NCBI RefSeq assembly: GCF_050948175.1
Contig: NC_135195.1
Coordinates: forward strand, 8,770,001 to 8,834,000
DNA length: 64,000 nucleotides
Direction of reading: 5' to 3'
DNA from: Xylocopa sonorina
Taxonomy: Eukaryota > Arthropoda > Insecta > Hymenoptera > Apidae
The stretch's first letter is position 1. Each line of letters begins with the position of its first letter. Below the pieces are notes generated by a model, which saw only the letters and a program-made list of their open reading frames with translations, was not told the origin of the DNA and searched no databases. A program made the translations under genes and the position numbers. Below are positions 26,336-38,678 of the stretch, one piece after another.

Positions 26336-29300
26336 GTAAATTACGCGGAAGTCGTCGGGCTCGTTGGAGATCGTAACGACAGAACGATGATCTAATGAGT
26401 TTGCGAAACGTGAGGCGGAACTGTTTGCGCGGGACAGGTTACCGCTGTTTGGAATGGCGGCTGGATGTGCGTGAAATTGGAATTTTACCAACGTGGAGGG
26501 CACGCGATGTTCGCACACGAGCGAGCGTGTCTCGAGTACCTGCGAAATTTGGGAGAACGATTTCCTGCTAAAATTTCGACTGGCATTTTAAACTTATTTG
26601 AACGCCACAGTACTTGCAACGTTCAAATAATAGCGCCATCGAAGCACAGTAAAAAGAAAGTCATATATCTTGGGAACGAGTTTCAGCCAGACTATCAAAA
26701 TTCATATTCCACATAATATATTACATTACCTCGTAAAACATGCAGCAGCCCTGTCAGCAAAGACGAAACACGGGACGGTTGGTGAAATAATTCATGGCGC
26801 GAGAACATCGAAGCGCGCGATGACTTCGAACTTTACAAAGCATCCTGGCGGCGGTCCAACGTTCGTCCCGTTAAATTTATTTATCCGACGCGGTTATTTA
26901 TAAGGCGTGGCGTGCCAATATCATTCGGGCACGGGTTCATTAGTCCCAGATGGCGACGGGTCTGTCAACGATTCCGCCGCCCTCCGCGAGGCGAAGGAAA
27001 GCAGAAAGTTTCGCTGGCGAACGCGAACAGCGTATTGTCGCGTTCCCCTCGCGACAGGGCCATTGTCCGGTTTGAAGGAAGCAGCGTCGACAGAGCTGGC
27101 AACCGGGGAAAAGTTTAATCGTTCTGGCTAGTGACGTCAGAGATAAGAAGCGGTTGGAAAACGGAAAATAGAGGTTCGCGTGTAGAGACTCGTGTTTGTT
27201 TTGCGCGCGAAGCGCGCTCGTCCAATAGGATAGCACACGGTACTGGATAAAAGAGTTCAGGATTACTTTCCAGGCTTTACCCGCGTCGTATCTCTGTCCA
27301 CTTCTTTCCTCGATCCAAGAATAATTACACTTTTTAACGATCAACTTTAAAACAACGCGTTCTAGTTTAAAGTACAATTTCTCAGTCCATTTTCGTTACT
27401 TTCGTCAATTTTTATCCGGCGAGTTTGTTCGATAAAGCAACACGATTCGAAATGCTGCACGCCCTTTGTACCCGAGACACGTATCGATCCCAAACTTTTG
27501 GCCAACAGCGTATGTATGTACATATCGTCGTGTCTTGTCGAATATTCGACCCTCGCGATATTAGTTTCGCGCTTGTTCGCTCTGTTTGAGAAGACTTCCT
27601 CCTCGTCTCGAGTCTGTTATTGAAAAGTCGCGCTATAAGTTCCCGGTGTGCAAAGAAAGGTAACTGGCTAAAGTCGTCCAAAAATTTTCCGCCCATTGGT
27701 ATCTACATATCATCTGTCTCGCAACAGACAACTATGGGACGCTTCGAATTAAAAAATTGCGAGCGAACCCGATCAGAATTCACCGTTGAGAATCTAATTG
27801 GGCAGAACTTGGTACGATTTCGGCCAATTTCCCCGTCTAACCCATTCTCCGATCGCGGATCGAGAAGACTTCGTGTCTAATAGATCCGAACAGATCGAGT
27901 TTCACCCTCCGTACGCGTCCCTACGGGGATGTCCTGCGGGTTCGCGACACCGTGGCAAGGATAATCGCGTGCCTCGACGATAACGATGTTATCGAGCCTG
28001 GCGATTCGAGGCAACAATTAAGCGGTACGATCGACCGATCGTTGTCGTTGCTGGTCACGGCTCGATGCTCGGGGTGCAGGAGCTCTCTTGTGGCCGCGAG
28101 ACCCATCGCAAAACGGATGGTAACGGGGCCGCGAATATCCCAGGCCACGGTTACCATCGGCTGGGTATCGTTCGTAACCTACGGACACTTAATTAATTCA
28201 CTTTGCGCCGGACTCCCCGCTTGTAATGCGGGATAGGGGCGCCTAAGAACCCCGAGGCAGTAATTGATTCAAATGCTTCAAGGGTATTACGACCGCGGAA
28301 GACGGTCTGCGTGGATACCAATATCGTCTGCTTGCCCACCTAAACTGCCCCACGGGGTGTTAACTGTGACTACCCTGTATATAATTTGTTCGTTTGCGAG
28401 TTTGCGTAGCTTCGGTGATTTCGATGACGAGGTATCGTGTAGCTTGTAAAAATGTTAAGATAGGAAGAAAGGGAAACGATGAAATACCGATCGATTTCGG
28501 CTTGCGATCGTTCTCGCGAGGAATCTGTCGACGGGAGAATTCAGGTTGATGAAAGATGGGAGATGCTGAGAAATTGGAAGAATGCACGTGAACTGAATAT
28601 TTTGAAGATACCTTTCTCGCGGTAGTATGAAACTTTTCGCGTGGGGGAATCGAACGAGAAATGCAATCGATGACCCGTGATGCGTACCAATTTCTTTCTA
28701 ACCCTATTGTTGATCCTCTGAATAAAACGATGAGAAATAAAAAACTATTGGTCGATCCAGCAATCGAAGTGCCACGTGCCCGACTAAAGTGCGAAATACC
28801 TCTCAATACCTACGTTATCTACAACAAACAGACCTCGAATAACAAACACCGCTCTGACAACCGTCGAGCAGATAATTCAACCGAATAATAGACAATCCCG
28901 TTTGCCCGAGAGCCGCGATATCAGCCATCGATATGCTCCTCTATTACGAATTCCAGACCAATATCAATGAGTCAGAAGTCGGACGGTACCGAGCGTTGCG
29001 AAGGGGGGCTCGAGATGCCATCGAGATAGGCCCGTACCCATCAAAAGGGTCGTTACAAAGGGCCGGCTCGCGACGCGCGTTCCATAATACCGCGTGATGC
29101 ATGAATTTAATTAAGTAATTACACAAAGCCCGGTTGTACATTAATCACCGCGTCCGTCTTCTTCTCCGCGTTTCCTTCGCCTTTCCCGGATTTCATTGTA
29201 CCGCGAGGCCTCCGCAGCCACGCGCAGACCGTTTACAAAAATTCCACCGTCCGAACGAGCCATTCTAACGCGGAAATACGATCAATCTAACAGCGACTCT

Positions 29301-31492
29301 TTTCATCCACGAACCCCTTTGCGCATTGTCCAGAAGGGTGGAAACGATTTTGCAGCTATATAGAACGGTTCTTATTACGCTATTAATTGTCTGGTACATT
29401 GTGGGTGGGCCAACGAAATTTCGTGTTGAATGCTGATGGAATGCCGATCGTTTATCATTAAACGTGTAATAAACTAATGTACGTGGTTGGATTTAGGCCT
29501 GCGAACAATGTTATCTCTTTCTACCTGCATATTTGTGATCTCTTAATTGCATTATATGCAAGGCGTCGTGTCGAGATTTCATTGCAGCACTCGCGAAGCT
29601 GGAGAGAAAGACGAGAAACGGCAAGAGAAAAGTAGAAAAGGCCGATTGCAAGGGAAAGGCTGTGCTCGGTACGAGAGAACTAATTTCATAGTTTTAAGGG
29701 CCACTGGAATCGAGCCGGTTCGGGTCATCGCTAATTGGGTGCTGTACTGGCTAGATTGCGGTCACCTTGTTAGAGACCTCGTCGACTTTGCTGTGAAAAT
29801 ATATCTTCCCACTGGAGAACCAGCATTTCTACGTTCTAACACCTATGTTCGTTCTCCAAGCGTCTATGACTGCGTTTGCGAGGAAATGTGTTGCGACGCG
29901 TGCATAATTTAACAAACTACCCTTTAAGGGATCCACGGTTAATTCTGCACCATTAAAGGGCTAAAATTGTACGTGTTACGGTTTGAAAATTAAACGAAAA
30001 ATTTATTAAAATTTTCCCGGAATGCGCAATGCCATAAAATTTTCTGTTTCACCGAAACCGTGCAGTTCGCGATGGCCGCACTCCAATTTCACTTATACAC
30101 GTGGGTAGACACGGAGGGAGGTAAATACCTATAAAGTTTCCTGTCCCACGTAAAAAGGCTTCTATTTTACGATCACATTCGACCGCTCGACAAACATTTC
30201 GGTTTTCCTTAATTTAAGACCGTTCGTCGAATGAAAACAAATTGGCGAGAACAGGGAAACGTTTCCAGTTGATTGCTGGAAATATCCGGCGGAGCCCCGA
30301 AAGGGATTCCTACGGGCACAAAGCGTCCGCGGGGAGGAGAATAACCAAGGGGGCTTCTGAAAACGGTGATCACGTTTTTTTAATTAAACCGAAAGAGATA
30401 GTGAGTGAGAGAGAAAGAGAGCAGGAGTTAGAACCCCGCTGAGCTCGATCCCTCCCTGGACAATCGAGACGGCCGGTTTAATCACGACGTAATAATGACG
30501 GCAAATAAATTAAACCGGACCGTAACGCTGTCCGCTCGAGCAGACCCTCGAAGAAAGATCGCGTGCCGGAAACAAAAAGCCGACGAAACGATTCAATAAA
30601 CTTCGACGACACGAGGATTCCACGGCGACGAGATTGAGCTTCGTCGAAGCCAAAAATCCTGTCACGATTTCAACGGTGATCGAAATTATTGTCCCACTAC
30701 GGAATTAATTAACACGTGTCTATAGTTTTCAATTAGTCTATCGATACTTCAGCGAGTAAAGTGCTCGAATTTTAATTAATTTAATTCGATTGTCGAGCTG
30801 GATTCGCTGAGACAGAATCGACGATGAACCAACGGTGTAACCGATCGCGGGGGTGTACACATCGTAAATCCCCGTTATCGTTCGTGAACATTGCAGTTAT
30901 ATCTTTCGCCGAGACTGTAATCAGTCACTCGAGCGAAGATGGATGCGGTTCATGCACTTCCACAGCGAAGAGGACGAGGATAAGGGACCAGATATCTCCC
31001 TGAATCATATCGCGCACTGAGATTAAAGGATTAATATAAAGGGATTGATTCATGACCTCCAACTGGTCGATGAAATAGTCATATCGAGATAACAACTAAA
31101 TAAAACAAAAATTTGTCAACTAAATTGCTACATAAGTATATTGTAACAATTCGTATTCTACTTAACGACCTCACACTCGTGTCTAACTACGAACACGAAT
31201 CCACTGTACGATCGACTAAATCCAGTTCATCTATTCGAGATGGTAGTCAAAATTGCAGCTCCGACCATTTTGGTTACCCGCGACGCGTAAAATACCTCGT
31301 CACTCGAAACCCATTAGCCACCCCCGCGGCGCTCGATCATCAGCGTAAACTCCATCGATACAAACAGCTCGATCTCGCGTCGTAACTCCCAAGAATCCGA
31401 CACGCGTGGGGCCATCGAGGAAGACAAATGCGGCATAGAGAATACGCGCGTGTACATAAATAGGAGGGCTCTGTAAACAGGCCGACCACGGG

Positions 31493-31650
31493 TATTTAAG
31501 CACGGAGCACGCGTTTACAGACTGTCCGCCTACTGCACACGTACGTGCATACGTATGCGCCTCGACGTCGACAAACCCCCATGAGTAATGCGTCGTAGAG
31601 ATAACGAACTGGAATCCCATCAGAATCCGCGTTTACGGTTTCAATATACC
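31493..31650 (+). promoter_or_regulatory. Possible TATA elements upstream of the lipocalin
   Basis: Two TATA-like motifs lie ahead of the lipocalin start: TATTTAAG at 31493-31500, 219 bases from the ATG, and AATATACC at 31643-31650, 69 bases from it. The nearer one would avoid the short upstream ATG near 31582. No clear initiator was seen at either place, so the true start of transcription is unknown. Confidence 0.25.
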
Positions 31651-31718
31651 GTGGCCAGTCCGCGCAGACGGGAGGTGGTGGATCCGCGAGTGTGAAATCC
31701 CTCCGAGCCGAACGGAAA

Positions 31719-31826
31719 ATGTTCGCCGCGCGCAGTATACTTCCGGCGGTGATTTGCGCGGCGTGTTTGATATCCTGCTGCAGACCCTGCCCCCCGGATA
31801 TTGGACAGCCATTGGACTTGACACAG
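31719..31826 (+). CDS. Lipocalin exon 1 (signal peptide and first cysteine)
   Basis: Codes residues 1-36. The donor follows a CAG codon (CAG|GTACCG), so the exon ends in phase 0. The segment R-P-C-P-P after the hydrophobic core carries the first conserved cysteine of the mature protein. Confidence 0.88.
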
Positions 31827-33499
31827 GTACCGTGTTACACCGCAGTATTATACTGCTTTTTACGCGATATGTTGATTCAACGCGTTGCTAATCGATCCTC
31901 GCGTATCGCGTTCTAACCCTTTGAGCGTTGAACAGCTTTTGTCGATGCAACTTCGCATGGACGACGCGCGATTTAACAACGTCGATCGCTGGTGGTTGGA
32001 ATACTTCTTTGCCAGCGTAGACTCTGTTGTTTTACTGTTCAAAGTGTAACTAACAATAACTTTTGAATGATGCATGTACGTATCCATAGCAATGAAAGGG
32101 TTTTAAGGGTTACGTGACGATGGAAACGGGAAGTTTCCACAATATGCTAGCCATTCGCTTAATTGTTTTAAACTGGATGTTTGTCACCGCGTGCAAACAG
32201 CAACACGATTGCGTTCGCATAATGATACCCGTAGGAGGCGTTCGCTCGGAACGTGGCTGATGGTAGCGCGCGACGCTGTCGGGCATGCGATATCCACGAG
32301 CATGACGCAGCTATGTCGACAAACGTAAATTCGGAAGAGCTTGTAGAACAGATCGCACGCTCGCACGATCGCAAACGGAGCCTGTTAATATTGGCCCGTT
32401 ACGCGCAATCGCATGCGTCAATCGCTACGTTTGCTTCCGTACGCGCGATTCGAATTCAAATTTACGTGTAATGCCACGCGGAAGCGACGGAAAATCACGA
32501 TGAAATGGAGTATCGCTGTAAAAGGAAACGATGCTTGTAAATGTGGCGACAATACGTTGTACTTCTCTGTCAGGTTACAGGGGAATGGTTCCTGGTCGCT
32601 GGAACACCGATGAACGAAAGTCTGAGCAGATGCGGACGGTTCCTGGTCAGACAGACGTCCGCGAGCAAGTTTGACGTGAAATACGCTGCTGTTAGTTACA
32701 AGATGAACAGACCAATTGTTTTTAATATCAACGGGGATATCAGTGACAGAGAGATCCTTGGAACTTGGCAGTTGCAAGGCTCGAACAAGAAACTGGGTAA
32801 ACTTTAAATATCGTTGATCATAAGAATACGATAAGATATGCTTCGTTGCTCACACTTATTAAGCCCTTTCTGATTACCTTAAACGACCCCATTTCTCAAA
32901 TGTTAAAGAACGTAAAGAGATCTAAAATAAGCGTCCCTTGACCTTTTCTTAGCTTAATTAACGTACTCTACACCAGAGCAAACGAGTTTCCGGAGAATAA
33001 ATTCTAAATAAAATATCCTCCGCGCAAAGTCAACCCAGACCTTTACGAACCTCTGTGTGAGGATCGATGAGATCAATATTTCCAACGTTGTATTATCGGT
33101 ATATCCGTTCTGTACAGAGTGAAAACTGTTCGATCGATCAAAGTTCGTTTCACAATCCGTAAAACTCAATTAGTCCAGCTTTCTCTTTTTCGTCTTCTAA
33201 ATTTATATACTTTCCAGACGTTGCATAGTAAGAGATGGAGAAGAGAATTCGGTGAAGCCAAGTACTTTAAAATTTGTCTATTTTCAGGACCTCTACGACA
33301 TATTATAGTGCACGCGAAATACGACACTGTACTGGGGATGTTCGTCTGCTCAAAGAGTTCGAACCGGGGATACAAGTTCGCCATGATTTGGTCCCGGGAG
33401 AGGAGCCTGCCTTTACCGATCTTGGCGGAGCTCAAGTCGAAACTAGGAATATACATTAACCAAGAGAGAATTCGGATGGTGGATCATAGAAGCTGTTAA
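31719..33499 (+). CDS. Secreted lipocalin, apolipoprotein D / bilin-binding protein type, three exons
   Basis: The joined exons (31719-31826, 32574-32796, 33288-33499) give 180 residues ending in TAA, a usual lipocalin length. Residues 1 to about 20 are a hydrophobic signal peptide, so the protein should be exported. Three lipocalin motifs are visible: G-E-W at 39-41, K-Y-D-T-V-L-G at about 121-127 followed by F-V-C, and W-S-R at about 145-147. Cysteines at 24, 56, 131 and 180 match the spacing of the two disulfides of apolipoprotein D (8-114, 41-165), which suggests pairs 24-131 and 56-180. N50-E-S is a possible glycosylation site. Lipocalins form an eight-strand beta barrel that binds small hydrophobic ligands; the ligand here is unknown. 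The ATG at 31719 is chosen because it directly precedes the signal peptide; the frame upstream opens only with a GTG. Both introns are GT-AG and every junction keeps the frame. The family is nearly certain; the subfamily is not, because the sequence is divergent. Confidence 0.93.
31913..32106. mobile_element. Possible short piggyBac-type MITE in lipocalin intron 1
   Basis: A block of about 190 bases is bounded by an inverted CCCTTT-S-A motif: CTAACCCTTTGA on the left and TGAAAGGGTTTTAA on the right. piggyBac-type elements insert at TTAA and often start with CCC; here the right side has TTAA and the left has CTAA. Inverted identity does not clearly extend past about eight bases and there is no coding capacity, so this is weak. 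Confidence 0.25.
32574..32796 (+). CDS. Lipocalin exon 2 (G-x-W motif and most of the barrel)
   Basis: Codes residues 37-110 plus one base. The acceptor is a pyrimidine-rich stretch ending in CTCTGTCAG, and the donor is CTGG|GTAAAC. It opens with V-T-G-E-W-F-L-V-A-G, the first lipocalin signature, and holds the second cysteine and the sequon N-E-S. Reading through the donor meets a stop within three codons, which supports the splice. Confidence 0.9.
33288..33499 (+). CDS. Lipocalin exon 3 (motifs 2 and 3, last two cysteines, stop)
   Basis: The acceptor is TTTTCAG|GA. The first two bases complete a glycine codon started in exon 2. The exon codes the Y-D-T strand, the F-V-C cysteine, the W-S-R motif and a C-terminal helix region (about I-L-A-E-L-K-S-K-L-G), and it ends in a cysteine just before TAA. 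Confidence 0.9.
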
Positions 33500-33595
33500 A
33501 CAAACCTTAAACTGCCATGCAACGCCGCGCCCCGATATACTTGCTGCGCCGATAATTCAGTTTCGCATCTAATTAATGAACATTACCTGAGACAG

Positions 33596-33698
33596 ATTAA
33601 ATTCCAGTGCTTAAAGGATGATGGTGTCGTATAACGTTTCATTGAACATTCGGTTACCATAATTACTAAAGTTGATACGAGGTTCCTTTTTCATTAAA
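33596..33698 (+). terminator. Possible polyadenylation signals of the lipocalin
   Basis: The variant signal ATTAAA occurs at 33596-33601, 97 bases after the stop codon, and again at 33693-33698. No canonical AATAAA was seen in between. Either would give a short 3' untranslated region. Confidence 0.35.
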
Positions 33699-34754
33699 CA
33701 CCTACTATAATTGAATACAGAAACGCAGGGATGATCAAAGGTGTACTATTATTTATAAATATTTTTGTAAAGTTATCGATACGACAACAATTAATGTACA
33801 TATTACACGATGGAAAACGAAATGTTATTAAAGGGGTACAATTTTTGAAACTGTAATTAAGCAGGATGTTTACAGAGACCACTCCCGCAGAATGAATCAT
33901 TCAAAGAGGGTGACGCGAAAGTTACTCGCTGAGCTCATGAAATATTCGAGTAGCAACCAACTGAGCCAGAAGCATGCACACCTGCGGTCGAAACGGTAGC
34001 TCGAAATGCTTGCTAGCACCATTGCTAGTAGAGTTCCATCCGTGGACGGGAATCGCCGATAAAATGGCTAGAAACAATCAATCGTAAAATTTCCTTCCGA
34101 CTCGGTGGATTCCTCCGTAACAAGTTTATGGAGAACGCGGTAACGACGTTGGCGTGCAATTCAGGGGAATGATAGGTTTACGCACTTTCCACGGGAACTT
34201 GAAAACACACCACCGTATCAAAGGCACTCCGTCTGGCCCGTTAATTGATCGTGATTACAACTATCCGAGGAATTGCTCTCCGCAGCCACGCGGATCGGCT
34301 CGCCGGCTCACCGTGAAATATCGGGAGCGCGTTCATCGGAATGCACTTTGCGAACTGGAAGATCGAGCGTTTCGCGAGCGTTAACGTTGCAACCATTCGC
34401 AGAGCTCGAATTGTTCAACTATTTTCCAACTTTCACCGCTTTTCGTTCCTCGCCTTGCCCTCCTTCCCGGTCGCCATCGTTCGCGTTCTCTCGTTCAAGG
34501 CGGTCCGCAGATTTTCAACGCGAAACCCTGCTATAAATCCCGCGTATCACAATGACCGTGCCCGTAATAAATATCGCGAGCAAACACCTAATGGGGAACG
34601 CCATTTCGGTGCGGACTTCGATGATATTGTTTATGGAGACTGCGTACGGGAACGCGATATAATGGAAATTCCGGCGTCCGGCCGACTATTTATGGGACAA
34701 CATCATGTGGTATCCATTGCCATACACGAGGAACCCCTGCTGCTTACCATGGTA

Positions 34755-34788
34755 TATAGGGCACGTGACCGTCCCGTAGGGACGACCA
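34755..34788 (+). promoter_or_regulatory. E-box element, copy A of a diverged pair
   Basis: TATAGG, one base, then CACGTGACC, then an AGGGAC-containing tail. It matches copy B at 35211-35244 at 27 of 34 positions. CACGTG is the canonical E-box bound by bHLH factors, including the clock complex. No target gene is identified nearby. Confidence 0.3.
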
Positions 34789-35210
34789 CTGCACACTCCT
34801 CTTTCCTCTGTCTCTTCCTCCACTCTTTTTTTATACCATTTTCCCTTGCCTTTTGATCTCCCCTCTGGTTTTGTTAAATAATTATTAATGGATGCAGCTG
34901 GGGTTGGCTCGATGCGAATTTTCGATAACGTATCGCTTCTGTAATTAGTGTTTACGCAAGATTTTTTATGAATTCTGATATTCCAGACTATACTCGAGAG
35001 ATGTGTCCATTAAAAAATTAAATGATACTCTTTTGTGACGAACGATATGATTTTCTTCAACCCTGGGACACTTTCTAATTAAGTCGATTGTAAAGTACCC
35101 GTGTAAATCATTCGAAGTGACGTCATTGGAACGTTCGCTATGCTATTAATGACATGTCACCCCATACGGTGTAGCTGACCGCACTTATATACGATATATA
35201 CATATATATG

Positions 35211-35244
35211 TATAGGCCACGTGACCGCACCACAGGGACACCCA
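35211..35244 (+). promoter_or_regulatory. E-box element, copy B of a diverged pair
   Basis: The same order of blocks as copy A (TATAGG, CACGTGACC, AGGGAC, CCA), 456 bases downstream and directly after an alternating TATA tract (35185-35216). Confidence 0.3.
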
Positions 35245-38109
35245 TTAAACCAACCCTACGGATCATGATGTCCCATGAACATCACTTGAGGGATCCCGGA
35301 TTGTCTGGTTCACAAAAGATGCACAGGTGCTGTCGATCAGGCTTTTCAAGAGCCTCTATTGCCGCTTAACCGAACCAACCTTCCTATCATTTTCACTCTA
35401 TGCCAATACCATTAATCTTGAGCGTATCTATTTTTCGAAGGAATGTAAATTTATTAAATTTTCTATCCTACGTGTGTACGTATTTTCAAGAAATGACGTT
35501 CACGATAGCGTATCGGAGAAAATAGTAGGCCAAAGCCTTCATCAACGAGGAACGATCGCACCGCGTTCCTCTATTTCACCGCGTTTCTCGCGTCCACTTG
35601 CCTACGTATGCAGCAGCGAGACAAAGATCAAAGGATCCCTAAACGTGTCGAGGTCAGGTCGAAACGCGCCGAAAAACATTTCCCACTTGGGTGCACTGCT
35701 GTTACCAAGAGTAGTAAACAGCACAAAAGGTATCTCGCGCCCGTCAAGGAAAAAAAGTCCATTCATTTTCCCACCCTTTGTTACGCGGTCGAGCAACTCG
35801 TTTTTATAACAATATTCATCACCCTGCTTACCGCTAGAGTGAATGCAAATTAACTGTTTACAACCAGATTTGCTTCCCCCGTGATATAAGGGACAGTAAA
35901 AATAAAAAATGAGTCGCGCGCGACACCGTGCAGGGTTAACGAGCGCATCGCTATCAGCTTTAAAATCGCCATCGATCCAGTCGTTGAAAAGCTTTCCGCG
36001 GGACACGGGATACCCGTGGCACGTTACAAAGACATTTAATTATAAATCGCTCCTGGTATGTCAAAGGTAACCCACCTGAACGTGCCGTGGATGCCCAGCG
36101 ATACTCTGTACACGCGATAAATCGAACACCCCCGGAGGGTATCGGAACATCCGATAATTAAATTTTAAACGTTGCAGCTAGACGATGCTCTCCCGTGTCG
36201 CTTCCCCACGGACAGATAAAATATTACGGAAAAGACATCGACAGCCTTTCCGCCTCTGCTCCGATTCCCTCCCTCGACGATATTCCACGCCTCGCGAGGA
36301 TTTAAGGACTTGCTCGAATTAACACGTGGCTCCGTTGTTAATCGCAGCATCGTCCTGGGATTAAACAGAATCAAGACGCGTCACGCGAAACTCACGTACC
36401 CTCATCGATTTTCTGAACCGAATCCCGTTCGATTGTTTAATGTTGTCGCTAATAAATAATCGTACGCAATCGTTGAAGTATATTAATGTACAAAAAAAAA
36501 ATTTGTACGAAGAGGAGAGTTGTATTAATTTGCAAGGGAGTACCGGGAGCACGTGATTCCTTCTCTGAATGGCACCACCCCCTTTGGCGTGCGCTGATAA
36601 TCTCGTCAAAGAAAGGAGATCCTCGAATATAACAGGTTTATACGTCGCGTACATGCTCCTTCTTTGTACATTACATAGGCTTATATACCATTTACTGGCC
36701 CCTTCGCTCGGCGGATCGACCATGTTCGAATCTTCGGAGGCTTTCGCGGATTAGCGACCAATTGGCGTTTCTCCTTTCATTTCTGGGGGAAGGTTAATTC
36801 TCTCGCGGAGCTTACACGGACGTCGCCCTGGAACGCGTTAAACAATTTTTATTCATTCTACAGAAACACTTTATCACGCGATAAACACGTTATCATTTTT
36901 TATCTCCTGCTATTAGCATCGATAAAAAATTATTATCCCAAATTTCCCAATTATTTCCAACATTGTGTACCGCTGATAAAAAGAGCAAACGAACGCCAAC
37001 CCTTGGACGATGACTTCTGCGAGTCCAGCGGCACTCTATACAGTGGCCAAGGTCGATAAGGCCAATTTGGCCGGATTTTTCCGCTAAGTCTCTAAGCTTG
37101 TATGCCGGCATCATTAACGTCGTGATTTTAGGATTCTATTCTCGCGATCGAAGGGTGATATAGGAGCGTGTACAACGGAGATAAGGGCGCCGCTCGGCAA
37201 TGACGGAATATCGTTTACTGCAGTTCACCCCATCGCGCCCCTCTTGCTCCGATCTTCCCGTGGGATTACAGGACCCCTCCCCCCCTTTAAGCTACATTTA
37301 CATATACAGCCGGAGTGGTGCTCCCAACTACCGACCGGTAAAAGGAAAGAATTCAATAAAAGACCCGTCCATTGTCTCAAGCTTCTAAGCCCCGATAGTC
37401 TGAGATCGCGGACGTTCGGCTAAGACCAGAGGGTGAAACTTGGACTCGTACATTTTAGAGGAGGCTTCCTTAAGCAGGCTTTGATAATTTCCTCCCCGAG
37501 TCGATTAACCAAACGGAACCTTCTGCAGCACTTTTCGTATCTTTGGTATACTTAAGAATTTCTATGCTTTCAATAATTATATACCTTTCAGTTGATTTAA
37601 AGGAAAGAAGGTGTACGCGTCGCTTGATTAGCACGTTGGTAAAAAAAAAAGAGAGCGACTAGAACGAAGGAACGCTGGTACCACCGAGAATCGAGAGCTG
37701 TTCATTTCCCCAGCGACAGTTTTCTAATTAAAATTTCGTTCCCCCTTTCGTTTTTCTCAAATAATACACGGTTATCGACTGGAGCGCAGGCAGGCGAACG
37801 GGCCAGCACGGAAGGGGAACAATAAAAATTCATCGACCGGAGTAGAGAGATGATGCGTCGATACCTTGAAACCGTATTAAGTTCTGTCAAAGACCAATTT
37901 TCGTACGTCAGAACGACCGGTTGATTTTAATTCGACTGTCAAAGCCTTCGCTCGTCAACGTTCCATTTTCTGCTCGACGAAGCCGAGATTGGAACAAACG
38001 CGTTGTCTAGGTTTCGTGAAACAACCTGTACGTAAGTAGCGAGCCAGAAAGCACAGAGTTCTCGTTCAGGTTGAAAGGTATCGGCAGAATAATTTAAACG
38101 AGCGAGGGA

Positions 38110-38144
38110 TTATTCTTGGTAGGTACATCGGTGCTCTTCTGAAT
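38110..38144 (-). CDS. Candidate terminal exon following 38592-38678
   Basis: Downstream on the minus strand, the acceptor TTATGATCCTGCAG opens a 35-base block. Joined in phase to the donor at 38592, it reads D-S-E-E-H-R-C-T-Y-Q-E and then TAA. The intron would be 447 bases. No AATAAA signal was seen just downstream, so the end of the gene is uncertain. Confidence 0.25.
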
Positions 38145-38591
38145 CTGCAGGATCATAAGAAATGGCCCGAGGCACCCTAATGGAAATAAAGAACACTAGA
38201 GGTGTTGTTCACGGCGAAAGAAAACGAAGAAACAGCCACGTCGGGAACTAGGCTAAAGACAGAAAGGAAAAGAACGATATAAATGGCAAACGCGAGAATG
38301 AAAAAAAACTAAGCAGGCAGAGGTAGACTGGTGAGAAGAAAAATAACGTTCGGAGGGTGTCAAGTGCGTATACCAAAGTGCGATCGCGTCTCCTTTATTC
38401 GTAACAAATGGCGCTTCAGAGCGAGCGTCAGAAGTCGGTAAGAAATAATTACAACCCCCGCGTTCGAAACTGTTCGAAGATGTTCAATAAAACTCTCCTC
38501 TGGCTGTCATTTGCCACAAAGTAGAGATCGAAATCCGGCACGATAAATTCAGCAAATTTCTCGTTCATTCATACGCTCCGTTCGTCCTTAC

Positions 38592-38678
38592 CTTCGCACT
38601 TGTCACTTTTTAAACTCTCGCTACTCAACGCGACATCGCCGCCAGATAATCTACGCGCCCGCCAGGCAATTTCTACAG
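38592..38678 (-). CDS. Candidate coding exon, 87 bases, minus strand
   Basis: The minus strand has the acceptor GTACCGTTTCAG and the donor GAAG|GTAAGG with an open frame between. The length is a multiple of three and it is in phase 1 at both ends. The peptide includes V-E-I-A-W-R-A-R-R-L-S-G-G-D-V-A and ends S-D-K-C-E. The same frame stays open upstream to about 38800, so the true exon could be longer. No family is recognised. Confidence 0.33.

Larger units (their letters stand above)
12302..31492. other. Mostly non-coding; scattered weak exon-like blocks
   Basis: Apart from the low-confidence blocks at 23282, 24811 and 26070, I see simple-sequence tracts and many overlapping short open frames with no protein character. 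A purine tract lies at about 22365-22470. No transposon coding sequence is evident. Confidence 0.45.
33700..38109. other. Non-coding stretch downstream of the lipocalin
   Basis: It holds the E-box pair and a TATA-alternating tract at about 35185-35216. Open frames here do not resemble proteins. Confidence 0.5.

Noticed and set aside
26057..26539. About 160 minus-strand open codons after a good acceptor
   Set aside because: Overlaps an open plus-strand candidate, has no domain, no nearby polyadenylation signal and arginine/serine/alanine-rich composition. Kept only as a caveat to 26070-26335.
31300..31620. 106-codon ATG-started minus-strand frame just upstream of the lipocalin
   Set aside because: No domain or signal peptide, and it spans the likely lipocalin promoter; probably chance.
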